Assembly: GCA_017397845.1 (NCBI GenBank)
Contig: JAFQHU010000003.1
Span: 62,001 to 126,000, forward strand
Length of the DNA: 64,000 nucleotides
Source: Clostridia bacterium
GTDB lineage: Bacteria; Bacillota; Clostridia; Oscillospirales; Acutalibacteraceae
Direction: 5' to 3'
Shown: positions 25,614 to 34,376 of the stretch, piece by piece
Position numbering within the stretch: position 1 is the stretch's first letter
How the letters are laid out: the number at the start of each line of letters is the position of its first letter
Made by a program: the position numbers and the translations under genes
The notes under the pieces: generated by a model
Seen by the model: only the letters and a program-made list of their open reading frames with translations
Database searches by the model: none
What the model was told of the DNA's origin: nothing

Positions 25614-28133
25614 ATGACGAAACTTTCATTTTCCATTAACGGATGGAATGAATATTCATGGCAGGATTTTGTTACTCTTGCCGAAGAAAACAGCTTTGGC
25701 GGAATTGAACTTCACAATATAATCGGCTCATCTTTTTCAGAAAAAGACGGTCCTTTTCACAAATATAATTCCGCAGCTACTGTCCGTTCACTCAATGATA
25801 AAGGTATATGTATTCCTTGCGTAGATATAAGTGTCGATGTTTCTGACGATAAAATCAGCGATAATAAAGAGCATATCAAAAAATATATTGAATTTGCTTC
25901 TTCCATCCGTTCGCCCTATGTAAGAGTTTATGCTTCCGGCGAAAGTGATAATGCGAAAGAAAATGTTCTTGCATGTCTTGGCGGTCTTACAGAGTTTGCC
26001 AATGAGAAAAACGTTACTGTCCTTATCGAAACGACAGGTATGTTCAGAAATACAGCTGCACTTCGTGATATTCTTATCGAGTTTGCCTGTGATTCTGTGG
26101 CTGCCCTGTGGGATATGTATCACACCTTTTGCGAGGAAGGGGAGGACCCTGAAAAAACAATTACAAATCTTGGTGCATATATTAAGCATGTTCATATCAA
26201 AGATTCTGCAGTAATTGACGGTAAGCGTGAATACTGTCTTATCGGTGAGGGTGAACTTCCTACAGAGGTTATGATCAATGCTCTCGGCTCTGTAAACTAT
26301 GACGGATTTATTTCTCTCGAATGGAATCCTGATTGGATGGATGATCTCAAGGAAATCGACGTTATTTATGCTCATTATTATCAATATATGCAGCAGTTTC
26401 AAACTCCCTCCAGAAAAAAAAGCCACCTTTATCGCAATAAAAGAGGTACAGGCAATTTTGTTTGGAAAAAGGAAGCACTTATACGCAAAACCTTTTCTCA
26501 GGTTCTTGACACAATGGTCGAGGAATTTCCTGATCAATATGCATTTAAATATACAACTCTTAATTACACCAGAACATATGCACAGTTCAGAGACGATGTC
26601 GATGAATGTTGCCGCGCCTTTCTGTCTCTCGGTGTAAAGCCCGGCTCGCATGTCGCAGTATGGGCAACCAATATCCCTCAGTGGTATATTGCTTTTTGGG
26701 CGGCTACAAAGCTCGGAGCTGTTCTGGTTACGATGAACACTGCCTACAAAATTCACGAAGCAGAATACCTTCTTAAGCAGTCTGACACACATACACTTAT
26801 TCTCGTTGAGGGTTACCGTGATTCACATTATGCGGATATTATCGGTGAGCTTTGTCCGGAGCTTGAAACACTTGAAGCCGGTAAGCCTTTACACAGTAAA
26901 AGACTTCCTTTCCTTCGTAATGTCATTACAGTAGGCTTTAAGAAAAAAGGCTGTCTCGAATGGGATGAAGCTATAGCACGAAGCGTAAATGTACCCGTCG
27001 AAGAGGTTTACCGTATAGCAGCTACAGTTAATCCTGATGATGTATGTAATATGCAATACACCTCAGGTACCACCGGATTCCCGAAGGGTGTAATGCTTAC
27101 ACACTATAATGTTGTGAATAACGGCAAATGCATCGGTGACAGAATGGATCTTTCTACTGCAGACAGAATGATGATACAGGTGCCTATGTTCCATTGCTTC
27201 GGTATGGTTCTTTCCATGACAGCATCAATGACTCACGGTGTAACGCTTTCGCCCATTCCGTATTTCACTCCGAAGCCTGCTCTTGCGTGCATAAATCAGG
27301 AAAAGATTACCTGCTTCCACGGTGTACCTACTATGTTTATTGCACTTTTGGAGCATCCTGATTTTGAAAAGACTGACTTTTCTTATATGAGAACAGGTAT
27401 TATGGCCGGCTCACCCTGTCCCATTTCTGTTATGCAGGATGTCGTCAATAAAATGAATATGAAGGAAATAACCATCGTTTACGGTCAGACAGAAGCTTCC
27501 CCCGGCTGTACTATGAGCTCCACTGACGATTCTTTGGAAGTACGTGTGAGCACTGTGGGCCGTGCACTTCCCGAAATTGAATGTAAAATAGTTGACCCTG
27601 AAACAGGTGAAGAAATGCCGATAGGGGAAACAGGTGAATTTGTCGCACGTGGCTACAATATAATGAAGGGATATTATAAAATGCCCAAAGCTACCGCTGC
27701 CGCTATTGATAAGCAAGGCTGGCTTCATACAGGCGACCTTGCCTGCAAAACCGAAGACGGCAACTATAAAATCACAGGCAGACTCAAGGATATGATCATC
27801 CGCGGCGGTGAAAATATTTATCCCAAAGAAATCGAAGAGTTTATATATACTCACGATAAAGTAAAGGATGTTCAGGTAATCGGTGTTCCCGATGAGCAGT
27901 ACGGTGAAGAAATTGCCGCATGGATCGTTCTTAAAGACGGTGAAACCATGACTGAGGATGAAATGAGACAATATGTCCGTGATCATATGGCTAAGCATAA
28001 GGTGCCGAGATATATTGATTTTGTTGACGGATTCCCGATGAATGCCGCCGGTAAGATTCTCAAATACAAAATGCGTGAGGAAGCTGTAAAGAAATACGGC
28101 CTTCAGAAGGCTGATTCTGTTGTTACGGCATAA
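25614..28133 (+). CDS. Fusion of a xylose-isomerase-like TIM barrel with an acyl-CoA synthetase
   Basis: 839 residues. Residues 1-270 are a sugar-phosphate isomerase/epimerase-type TIM barrel (AP_endonuc_2 family) with metal-ligand strings LIETTGMF, LWDMYHT, HVHIKD and SLEWNP. Residues 285-839 are an AMP-forming acyl-CoA synthetase: TSGTTGFPKGVMLTH (P-loop), YGQTEASPG, HTGDLACKTEDGNY, GRLKDMIIRGGENIYPKEIE and the catalytic lysine in NAAGKILKYK. The frame runs through both without a break and the linker is short, so the fusion looks real. The ligase half resembles FadD/medium-chain enzymes; the acid is unknown. It follows the LeuA-like gene by 3 bases under leucine T-box control. Confidence 0.85.
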   Translation: MTKLSFSINGWNEYSWQDFVTLAEENSFGGIELHNIIGSSFSEKDGPFHKYNSAATVRSLNDKGICIPCVDISVDVSDDKISDNKEHIKKYIEFASSIRSPYVRVYASGESDNAKENVLACLGGLTEFANEKNVTVLIETTGMFRNTAALRDILIEFACDSVAALWDMYHTFCEEGEDPEKTITNLGAYIKHVHIKDSAVIDGKREYCLIGEGELPTEVMINALGSVNYDGFISLEWNPDWMDDLKEIDVIYAHYYQYMQQFQTPSRKKSHLYRNKRGTGNFVWKKEALIRKTFSQVLDTMVEEFPDQYAFKYTTLNYTRTYAQFRDDVDECCRAFLSLGVKPGSHVAVWATNIPQWYIAFWAATKLGAVLVTMNTAYKIHEAEYLLKQSDTHTLILVEGYRDSHYADIIGELCPELETLEAGKPLHSKRLPFLRNVITVGFKKKGCLEWDEAIARSVNVPVEEVYRIAATVNPDDVCNMQYTSGTTGFPKGVMLTHYNVVNNGKCIGDRMDLSTADRMMIQVPMFHCFGMVLSMTASMTHGVTLSPIPYFTPKPALACINQEKITCFHGVPTMFIALLEHPDFEKTDFSYMRTGIMAGSPCPISVMQDVVNKMNMKEITIVYGQTEASPGCTMSSTDDSLEVRVSTVGRALPEIECKIVDPETGEEMPIGETGEFVARGYNIMKGYYKMPKATAAAIDKQGWLHTGDLACKTEDGNYKITGRLKDMIIRGGENIYPKEIEEFIYTHDKVKDVQVIGVPDEQYGEEIAAWIVLKDGETMTEDEMRQYVRDHMAKHKVPRYIDFVDGFPMNAAGKILKYKMREEAVKKYGLQKADSVVTA

Positions 28134-28146
28134 GGTGAATTACAGC

Positions 28147-28959
28147 ATGAATTATCCTGTTATTGATTGCCACTGTCATGTTTATCCTGATAAAATTGCC
28201 GACAAAGCTGTTGAAAGTATACGTAGTTTCTATGATATTGATATGGGTTATGACGGTAGAGTATCGACACTTTTGGAGCGTGGCAGCAAAAACGGCATCA
28301 AGCATTATGTGGTTTTTTCTGTTGCCACCACTCCGAAACAGGTGCAGTCGATCAATTCCTTTATTGCGCACACTGTTTCCGGAAGTGAAGGAGCCATGAC
28401 AGGGCTCGGATCATTGCATCCTGATTCCGAAAATACGGAAAGGGATTACAGCCATCTTAAATCTCTCGGACTCAAGGGAGTAAAGCTTCATCCGGATTTT
28501 CAAAAAATTCCCATTGATGATATGCGATGTGAAAAAATTTATGAGATGTGCAGCGGTGATTTGCCTGTGCTTTTACATACCGGTGATTACCGATATGATT
28601 ACTCAAATCCTGACAGACTTGTACGCATTCTCGAAAAATATCCCGATCTCACGGTTATCGGTGCTCATTTCGGCGGTTGGTCTGTATGGGATGATGCTGT
28701 CAGTAAGCTGTCCGCTTATCCGAACTTTTATGTTGATTGCTCATCATCCTTCTATGCTTTATCTTCGGAAAAGGCCGCATCATTAGTTCGCAGATACGGT
28801 GCAGATCATGTTTTATTCGGAACTGATTTCCCTATGTGGTCATACGAAGATGAAATTGAAAGGTTTAATCTGATGGAGCTTACAGACGATGAAAAAGAGA
28901 AAATCCTTTATAAAAATGCTATGAAAATTTTTGATATTGATGAAAGTAAAATTTTCTGA
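28147..28959 (+). CDS. Amidohydrolase family 2 (ACMSD-like) metal-dependent hydrolase
   Basis: 270 residues. Metal-binding strings of the amidohydrolase_2/ACMSD group are in order: DCHCHVYP (HxH) at the N-terminus, VKLHPDF, LLHTGDY, GAHFGG and FGTDFPMW. The family hydrolyses or decarboxylates small carboxylates and lactones. ATG 28147 follows AAGGTGA; upstream in-frame starts would overlap the fusion gene. It is the third gene of the leucine T-box operon, so its substrate is probably an intermediate handled by the fusion protein; this is inference. Confidence 0.8.
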   Translation: MNYPVIDCHCHVYPDKIADKAVESIRSFYDIDMGYDGRVSTLLERGSKNGIKHYVVFSVATTPKQVQSINSFIAHTVSGSEGAMTGLGSLHPDSENTERDYSHLKSLGLKGVKLHPDFQKIPIDDMRCEKIYEMCSGDLPVLLHTGDYRYDYSNPDRLVRILEKYPDLTVIGAHFGGWSVWDDAVSKLSAYPNFYVDCSSSFYALSSEKAASLVRRYGADHVLFGTDFPMWSYEDEIERFNLMELTDDEKEKILYKNAMKIFDIDESKIF

Positions 28960-28987
28960 TTTTTTTAAAAAAAGTTTGATTTAAATA

Positions 28988-29016
28988 TTGACAAAGGCGT
29001 TTTAAAGTGTTAAAAT
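28988..29016 (+). promoter_or_regulatory. Promoter of the isoleucine T-box operon
   Basis: -35 TTGACA (28988-28993) and -10 TAAAAT (29011-29016), 17-base spacer. Confidence 0.8.
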
Positions 29017-29022
29017 CATTTC

Positions 29023-29287
29023 AAATTAAATATAACGGCTGTGACGAAGACGGATGAATCGGAGCATTAACAGAGAGCCGACGGTGCTGGAATGTCGGTA
29101 TTGTGAATTTTCAAATCCCATCACTTCTGAGCTGAAGGGGCGAACCTGCAGTAGTCCTTTCCGTGAATGCTACGTCAGTGCATAGAGCTTGTCAGAGCTT
29201 GAAGGGGCGGTTAATCCGCAATTTGAGTGGTACCGCGGGTATTGTTTTATACTCGTCTCAAAGTTTTCTTTGAGACGAGTTTTATTT
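29023..29287 (+). promoter_or_regulatory. T-box leader, isoleucine specifier ATC
   Basis: Second T-box, similar in layout to the one at 23880. AGAGAGCCGACGG marks the stem I K-turn region. The specifier reads ATC (29120-29122) followed by A and CTTCTGAGC, the same context as CTC in the first leader, giving isoleucine. The T-box sequence GAGTGGTACCGCGGG is at 29225-29239. A 13-bp perfect terminator stem ACTCGTCTCAAAG (29251-29263) / CTTTGAGACGAGT (29268-29280) with T-rich tail ends it. It should switch on the genes from 29318 when charged tRNA-Ile is scarce. The 5' end is approximate. Confidence 0.9.
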
Positions 29288-29317
29288 TTTAAAAATAATT
29301 ATTAAGGAGACTGATTT

Positions 29318-31588
29318 ATGGAACTTAATAAAATGAATAATGAACTCAAAGAGGTTGCTTTCCGAATCAAGGAGATGCGCGAAATTGCAGGCTATACTGC
29401 AGAAGAAATGGCTGAAAAAGTCGATATAAGTACTGAGCAGTACATTTCTTATGAGCAGGGCACTGCTGACTTCCCTTTTTCCTTTATTCACAAATGTGCC
29501 AAGGTTTTCAATATAGGTAAAACAGATCTTCTTGAAGGCCGAAGCAGTAATCTTTCATCTTACACGGTGACGAGAAAAAATCAGGGTAAGATCACTTCAA
29601 AGGAAGACGGAATTGAAATTAATCATCTCGCACTGCTTTTCAGAAAGAAGCTTGCTGAGCCCTATCTTGCCAAATACGAATACAAAGAGGAGCTTCAGGA
29701 TCAGCCTATCAAAACCATGACCCACAGCGGTCAGGAATTCGACTACGTGCTTTCCGGAAAGCTTAAGGTCAGAGTGGGAAATCATACAGAAATTCTCGAA
29801 GAGGGTGACAGCATTTATTATAACAGCTCGACACCTCACGGTATGATTGCTGTTGACGGTAAAGATTGCACTTTTATTGCTGTTGTCGTTGCCGGCGAAG
29901 AAAATACAGTCAACGCTCAGGTCGAAGAGTCTCTCAGTTCAAAAAAAGTTTCTCACGAGCTTGTGGTCAAAAAGTTTATTGAAACTGAGGAAAATGAAAA
30001 AGGTGTTCTTACCAAACTTGATTATAAAAACGAAGGTGATTTCAATTTTGCTTTCGATGTTGTTGATGCTGTTGCAGATAAATATCCCGACAAACTTGCA
30101 ATGCTTCATATATCGGGAGACAAAACCGAAAGACGGTTCACATATAACGATATGAAGAAAGAGTCTGCACGTGCAGCAAACTATTTTGTCAGCCTTGGAA
30201 TCAAAAAAGGCGACAGAATAATGCTTGTACTCAAGCGTCATTATCAGTTCTGGATATGTGCGCTTGCTCTCCACAAAATCGGAGCTATCATCATCCCTGC
30301 CACGAATCAGCTTGTTGAGCATGATTATGAATACAGATTTAAGGCTGCCGGCGTTTCCGGTATCGTGTGCACAAGTGACGGTGAAACTTCAGCGCAGATC
30401 GAAAGAGCGGCCGAAAAATATGATGGTCTCAAGCATAGAGTTATTGTTGGTTCTGACAGAGACGGATGGCGTAATTTCGATACCGAATATAAACTTTTCA
30501 GAAGTATATTCGAAAGAAACGCCGACAGTCCTTGCGGTGATGACACAATGCTTATGTTCTTTACTTCGGGAACCACAGGTTATCCGAAAATTGCCGCACA
30601 TTCATATAAATATGCTCTCGGACACTTTATTACCGCTAAATATTGGCATTCAATAAAGCCTGACGATCTTCATCTTACAATTTCAGATACAGGATGGGGT
30701 AAAGCTTTATGGGGCAAATTTTACGGTCAGTGGATGTGTGAAGGTTCTGTTTTCACTTATGATTTTGACCGCTTTGATGCATCTGATATTCTTCCGATGT
30801 TTGCTAAATATAAGATTACTACCTTCTGTGCACCTCCTACAATGTACAGAATGCTTATTAAGGAAGATCTCACAAAATACGATCTTTCATCAATAAGATA
30901 TGCTACTACTGCCGGTGAGGCTCTCAATCCTGAGGTATTCCATCAGTTCCACAAAGCTACCGGTCTCGTGATTATGGAGGGCTTCGGTCAGACTGAAACC
31001 ACTCTTACTATTGCTAATCTTGTCGGTACCACACCGAAACCCGGTGCCATGGGTAAACCTGTTCCTTGCTATGATATAGCCATTGTTGATCCTGACGGTA
31101 ATGAATGTGCTGTCGGTGAAACCGGTGAAATTGTAGTACGGACCGACAAAAAAATACCTTGCGGTCTGTTCAAAGGTTACTATAACGCTCAGGATAAAAC
31201 CGATGAAGTGTGGTATGACGGAATGTACCATACGGGTGATACTGCCTGGTGCGATGAGGATGGTTACTATTGGTATGTAAGCCGAATCGATGATGTTATT
31301 AAATCATCAGGCTACAGAATCGGACCTTTTGAAATTGAAAATGTAATCATGGAGCTTCCTTATGTTCTCGAATGCGGTGTCTCCGCTGCACCTGATGAAA
31401 TCAGAGGTCAGGTAGTTAAGGCAAGCATCGTTCTTACTAAGGGAACAGAGCCTACTGAGGAGCTGAAAAAGGAAATTCAAAATTACGTCAAAAAGAATAC
31501 TGCTCCTTACAAATATCCTCGAATTGTTGTTTTCCGTGATGAGCTTCCAAAAACTATTAGCGGTAAAATTCAGAGAAATAAACTTTAA
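29318..31588 (+). CDS. Triple fusion: XRE helix-turn-helix, cupin and acyl-CoA synthetase
   Basis: 756 residues. Residues 10-72 are a Cro/C1-type HTH (IKEMREIAGYTAEEMAEKVD, then ISYEQG). Residues 112-195 are a cupin (HSGQEFDYVLSGKLKVRVG, then STPHGMIAV). The HTH-cupin order is that of small-molecule-sensing transcription factors. Residues 235-756 are an AMP-forming acyl-CoA synthetase near the acetyl-/medium-chain group: TSGTTGYPKIAAHS, EGFGQTET, YHTGDTAWCDEDGYYWY, KSSGYRIGPFEIE and catalytic lysine in SGKIQR. Strong RBS AAGGAGA. Under isoleucine T-box control and upstream of a 2-oxoacid oxidoreductase and IlvE, it may activate branched short-chain acids. DNA binding by the fused protein is untested. 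Confidence 0.85.
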   Translation: MELNKMNNELKEVAFRIKEMREIAGYTAEEMAEKVDISTEQYISYEQGTADFPFSFIHKCAKVFNIGKTDLLEGRSSNLSSYTVTRKNQGKITSKEDGIEINHLALLFRKKLAEPYLAKYEYKEELQDQPIKTMTHSGQEFDYVLSGKLKVRVGNHTEILEEGDSIYYNSSTPHGMIAVDGKDCTFIAVVVAGEENTVNAQVEESLSSKKVSHELVVKKFIETEENEKGVLTKLDYKNEGDFNFAFDVVDAVADKYPDKLAMLHISGDKTERRFTYNDMKKESARAANYFVSLGIKKGDRIMLVLKRHYQFWICALALHKIGAIIIPATNQLVEHDYEYRFKAAGVSGIVCTSDGETSAQIERAAEKYDGLKHRVIVGSDRDGWRNFDTEYKLFRSIFERNADSPCGDDTMLMFFTSGTTGYPKIAAHSYKYALGHFITAKYWHSIKPDDLHLTISDTGWGKALWGKFYGQWMCEGSVFTYDFDRFDASDILPMFAKYKITTFCAPPTMYRMLIKEDLTKYDLSSIRYATTAGEALNPEVFHQFHKATGLVIMEGFGQTETTLTIANLVGTTPKPGAMGKPVPCYDIAIVDPDGNECAVGETGEIVVRTDKKIPCGLFKGYYNAQDKTDEVWYDGMYHTGDTAWCDEDGYYWYVSRIDDVIKSSGYRIGPFEIENVIMELPYVLECGVSAAPDEIRGQVVKASIVLTKGTEPTEELKKEIQNYVKKNTAPYKYPRIVVFRDELPKTISGKIQRNKL

Positions 31589-31605
31589 TATTTTATTATA
31601 AATTA

Positions 31606-31634
31606 TTGAAATATCGAAATTATTGTAATATAAT
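31606..31634 (+). promoter_or_regulatory. Possible internal promoter before the ATPase/oxidoreductase genes
   Basis: -35 TTGAAA (31606-31611) and -10 TATAAT (31629-31634), 17 bases apart. The predicted start would lie about 9 bases before ATG 31650, leaving the AAAGG upstream of the transcript, so either the message is near-leaderless or the match is fortuitous. If real, the downstream genes would be partly independent of the T-box. Confidence 0.45.
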
Positions 31635-31649
31635 AAAGGTTATGTTGTT

Positions 31650-32312
31650 ATGACAGATAAAAGAATAGTACTTTTTGCGGGTCATTACGGCAGCGGTAAA
31701 ACAAATATTGCTGTTAATTACGCCATTAAACTAAAAAATGACGGTTTTCCTGTATTGATTGCTGATCTTGATATAGTCAATCCGTATTTTCGTACTAAAG
31801 ACAGTGAAAAAGAATTGGCTGATAAGGGCATAGAGCTGATTTGTTCGGAATTTGCCAACACAAACCTCGACATTCCTTCGTTGCCGCCGAATATGTACCG
31901 GGTAGTTAACGATAAAAGCTTCCGTGCTGTGATGGATATCGGCGGTGATGATGCCGGAGCTGTTGCTTTGGGCAGATTTGCTCCCTTCATAAGCGAAGAA
32001 AACAACTATGAAATGATTTTCGTAGCTAATTTTTTCCGACCGCTTACGAGAAAAGCGGAAGATGCTTATGATGTAATGAAGGAAATCGAAGCTGTGTCTT
32101 CACTTAAATTTACCGCTATCGTCAACAATTCAAATTTGGGTGCAGATACAGAAGCCGAAGATGTGATTTCTACCTTTTCTGAGGCTGAAAAGCTTTCGGC
32201 ATTGTGCGGATTACCTGTTTTGTTTACGAGCTGTAAAAAGGAACTGTATGGTGAAATTAATATCAAAGGAAAAAAAGCTTTTCCTTTAGAATTACAAAGT
32301 AAATTATTTTAA
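31650..32312 (+). CDS. P-loop ATP-binding protein (MinD/ParA/CobQ-like), function unknown
   Basis: 220 residues. Walker A is FAGHYGSGKTNIAVNYA, and VLIADLDIVNPYFRT is a Walker A'-like aspartate string of SIMIBI-class NTPases. MDIGGDDAGAVALGRF is a further conserved string. No metal-cluster or DNA-binding motif is seen. It lies 61 bases after the triple-fusion gene and 14 bases before the ferredoxin subunit. Proteins of this class often mature or insert metal clusters, so a role in assembling or activating the neighbouring oxidoreductase is possible but unproven. Confidence 0.7.
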   Translation: MTDKRIVLFAGHYGSGKTNIAVNYAIKLKNDGFPVLIADLDIVNPYFRTKDSEKELADKGIELICSEFANTNLDIPSLPPNMYRVVNDKSFRAVMDIGGDDAGAVALGRFAPFISEENNYEMIFVANFFRPLTRKAEDAYDVMKEIEAVSSLKFTAIVNNSNLGADTEAEDVISTFSEAEKLSALCGLPVLFTSCKKELYGEINIKGKKAFPLELQSKLF

Positions 32313-32326
32313 ATGGAGGTATTATT

Positions 32327-32533
32327 GTGCCTAAAGTTACGTTTAATACTGATATGTGTAAGGGCTGTGGCTTATGTGTGGTTGCCTGCCCGAAAAAAAT
32401 TCTTGTTATTGCAAAAGACAAAATTAATGCAAAGGGTCATTCTCCTGCAGAAATGACAGACGAAACGAAGTGTATCGGCTGTGCCTTCTGCGCTACCATG
32501 TGTCCCGATTGCATTATCAAGGTAGAAAAGTGA
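32327..32533 (+). CDS. vorD: 2-oxoacid:ferredoxin oxidoreductase, ferredoxin-like delta subunit
   Basis: 68 residues with two [4Fe-4S] motifs, CKGCGLCVVACP (about 11-22) and CIGCAFCATMCP (about 48-59). The GTG start is supported by GGAGGT seven bases upstream and by the conserved N-terminal VTFNTDMCKGC pattern. As the delta subunit it passes electrons between the TPP enzyme and ferredoxin. The delta-alpha-beta-gamma gene order matches VOR/KOR-type four-subunit complexes. Confidence 0.88.
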   Translation: MPKVTFNTDMCKGCGLCVVACPKKILVIAKDKINAKGHSPAEMTDETKCIGCAFCATMCPDCIIKVEK

Positions 32534-32544
32534 GGTGCTGATAA

Positions 32545-33609
32545 ATGTCTGAAAAAGTTTTAATGAAAGGTAATGAAGCTATTGCCGAAGCCGCTATCTT
32601 AGCCGGTTGCCGTCATTACTTCGGTTATCCCATTACTCCTCAAACAGAGATAGCTGCTTATATGGCAAAAAAAATGCCGAAAATCGGCGGTTGCTTCCTT
32701 CAGGCTGAAAGTGAAGTTGCTGCAATCAATATGGTTTACGGTGTAGCCGGCACAGGAAAAAGAGTAATGACATCCTCTTCGAGTCCCGGAATTTCTCTTA
32801 AAGCTGAAGGACTTTCTTATCTTGCCGGCAGTGACCTTCCTTCTCTTGTCGTAAATGTTCAGCGAGGCGGACCCGGTCTTGGCGGTATTCAGCCGTCACA
32901 GTCTGATTATTTTCAGGCTACCAAGGGCGGGGGACACGGTGATTTCAAAATGATTGTTCTCGCTCCTTCCTCGGTCCAGGAAATGGCTGATCTTACAATC
33001 AAAGGCTTTGACCTTGCAGAAAAATACAGAATGACAGCTATGATTTTGGCTGACGGTACCATGGGTCAGATGATGGAGCCTGTTACTCTCGAAGCGCCCT
33101 CAGTAAATGAATACGATAAATCTTGGGCAGTTACCGGTACCAAATGTGATAGAAAGAAAAACATCATTAATTCTCTTTCTCTTGTTCCCGAAGAGCTTGA
33201 AAAACTCAACTTTGCAAGATATGAAAGATATAAGGCTATCGAAGAAAACGAAGTTATGTATGAAGAGTACATGATGGAGGATGCTGAAATTTGCATCGCC
33301 GCCTTCGGTATTGCTGCCAGAGTTGCAAAAAATGCAATCAATGCAGCGAGAAAAGAAGGTATAAAAGCCGGTCTTATCAGACCTATAACACTTTGGCCTT
33401 TCCCGAACGAAGTTTTCAAAAAAGCGGCAGATAAGGTTGAATCCTTTATTTCCGTTGAGCTTTCGATGGGACAGATGATAGAAGATATCAGACTTGCTTC
33501 GGAATGTAAAAAGCCGGTATACCTTTGCAACAGAGTCGGCGGAATGATTCCTTCTCCGGAAATGGTACTCGAATCGATTAAAGCACATTACAAAGGAGGT
33601 ACAAAATAA
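32545..33609 (+). CDS. vorB: 2-oxoacid:ferredoxin oxidoreductase alpha subunit (VorB type)
   Basis: 354 residues. N-terminal string GNEAIAEAAILAGCRHYFGYPITPQTEIAAYMA region (read in parts) with the GYPITPQ motif, then AESEVAAINMVYGVAGTGKR and GGPGLGGIQPSQSDY, all typical of the alpha/pyrimidine-binding subunit of VOR and KOR enzymes. These enzymes interconvert branched 2-oxo acids or 2-oxoglutarate with acyl-CoA and CO2 using ferredoxin. Sequence alone does not separate VOR from KOR; the neighbouring ilvE and isoleucine T-box favour branched substrates. It overlaps the beta gene by one base. Confidence 0.88.
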   Translation: MSEKVLMKGNEAIAEAAILAGCRHYFGYPITPQTEIAAYMAKKMPKIGGCFLQAESEVAAINMVYGVAGTGKRVMTSSSSPGISLKAEGLSYLAGSDLPSLVVNVQRGGPGLGGIQPSQSDYFQATKGGGHGDFKMIVLAPSSVQEMADLTIKGFDLAEKYRMTAMILADGTMGQMMEPVTLEAPSVNEYDKSWAVTGTKCDRKKNIINSLSLVPEELEKLNFARYERYKAIEENEVMYEEYMMEDAEICIAAFGIAARVAKNAINAARKEGIKAGLIRPITLWPFPNEVFKKAADKVESFISVELSMGQMIEDIRLASECKKPVYLCNRVGGMIPSPEMVLESIKAHYKGGTK

Positions 33610-34364
33610 TGGTAGTATTTGATAAACCCAAATCACTTGCTGATGTTCCTCTTCATTATTGTCCCGGATGTACACACGGTATTATTCACCGACTTGTAGC
33701 GGAGACTATCGACGAATTAGGGATTGAAGGTAAAACCATCGGCGTTGCACCTGTCGGATGCTCAGTTCTTGCTTATAACTATTTTACCTGTGATATGGTT
33801 GAGGCTGCTCACGGCAGAGCTCCCGCTGTTGCGACAGGTCTCAAGCGTTCTGACCCGGATAATCATATCGTCTTTACATATCAGGGTGACGGTGACCTTG
33901 CCTCCATCGGTATGGCTGAAACTGTTCATGCTGCAGCAAGAAATGAAAATATCACCATTATCTTCGTAAATAATGCTATTTACGGTATGACAGGCGGTCA
34001 GATGGCTCCCACTTCTCTTCCCGGTCAGGTTACGCAAACCTCTCCCTACGGCAGAGATACCAATCATTGCGGCTTCCCTGTTAAAGTTTCCGAAATGCTT
34101 TCGCAGCTTGACGGTGCAGGCTATATTGAAAGAGTTGCCGTAAATAATGTTAAGAATGTAAGAAACGCAAAGAAAGCTATTAAAAAGGCTTTCCAGAATC
34201 AGATAGATAAAAAAGGCTTCTCTCTTATTGAGGTTGTTTCAACTTGTCCCACAAACTGGGGCATGACACCCGAAAAAGCACTTGAATGGGTAGAGGAAAA
34301 AATGATTCCTTATTATCCTTTGGGTGTTTATAAGGACAGAGATGCTGACTCTAAGGCTGAATAA
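33609..34364 (+). CDS. vorA: 2-oxoacid:ferredoxin oxidoreductase beta subunit (TPP binding)
   Basis: 251 residues. YCPGCTHG near the N-terminus and the TPP/Mg motif QGDGDLASIGMAE with FVNNAIYGMTGGQMAPTS define the beta subunit. Catalytic partner of VorB. Its ATG lies in the stop region of vorB after an AAAGGAGGT RBS (33593-33601), and the gamma gene follows 12 bases later, so the complex is made from one message. Confidence 0.9.
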   Translation: MVVFDKPKSLADVPLHYCPGCTHGIIHRLVAETIDELGIEGKTIGVAPVGCSVLAYNYFTCDMVEAAHGRAPAVATGLKRSDPDNHIVFTYQGDGDLASIGMAETVHAAARNENITIIFVNNAIYGMTGGQMAPTSLPGQVTQTSPYGRDTNHCGFPVKVSEMLSQLDGAGYIERVAVNNVKNVRNAKKAIKKAFQNQIDKKGFSLIEVVSTCPTNWGMTPEKALEWVEEKMIPYYPLGVYKDRDADSKAE

Positions 34365-34376
34365 GGAGGGGACACA

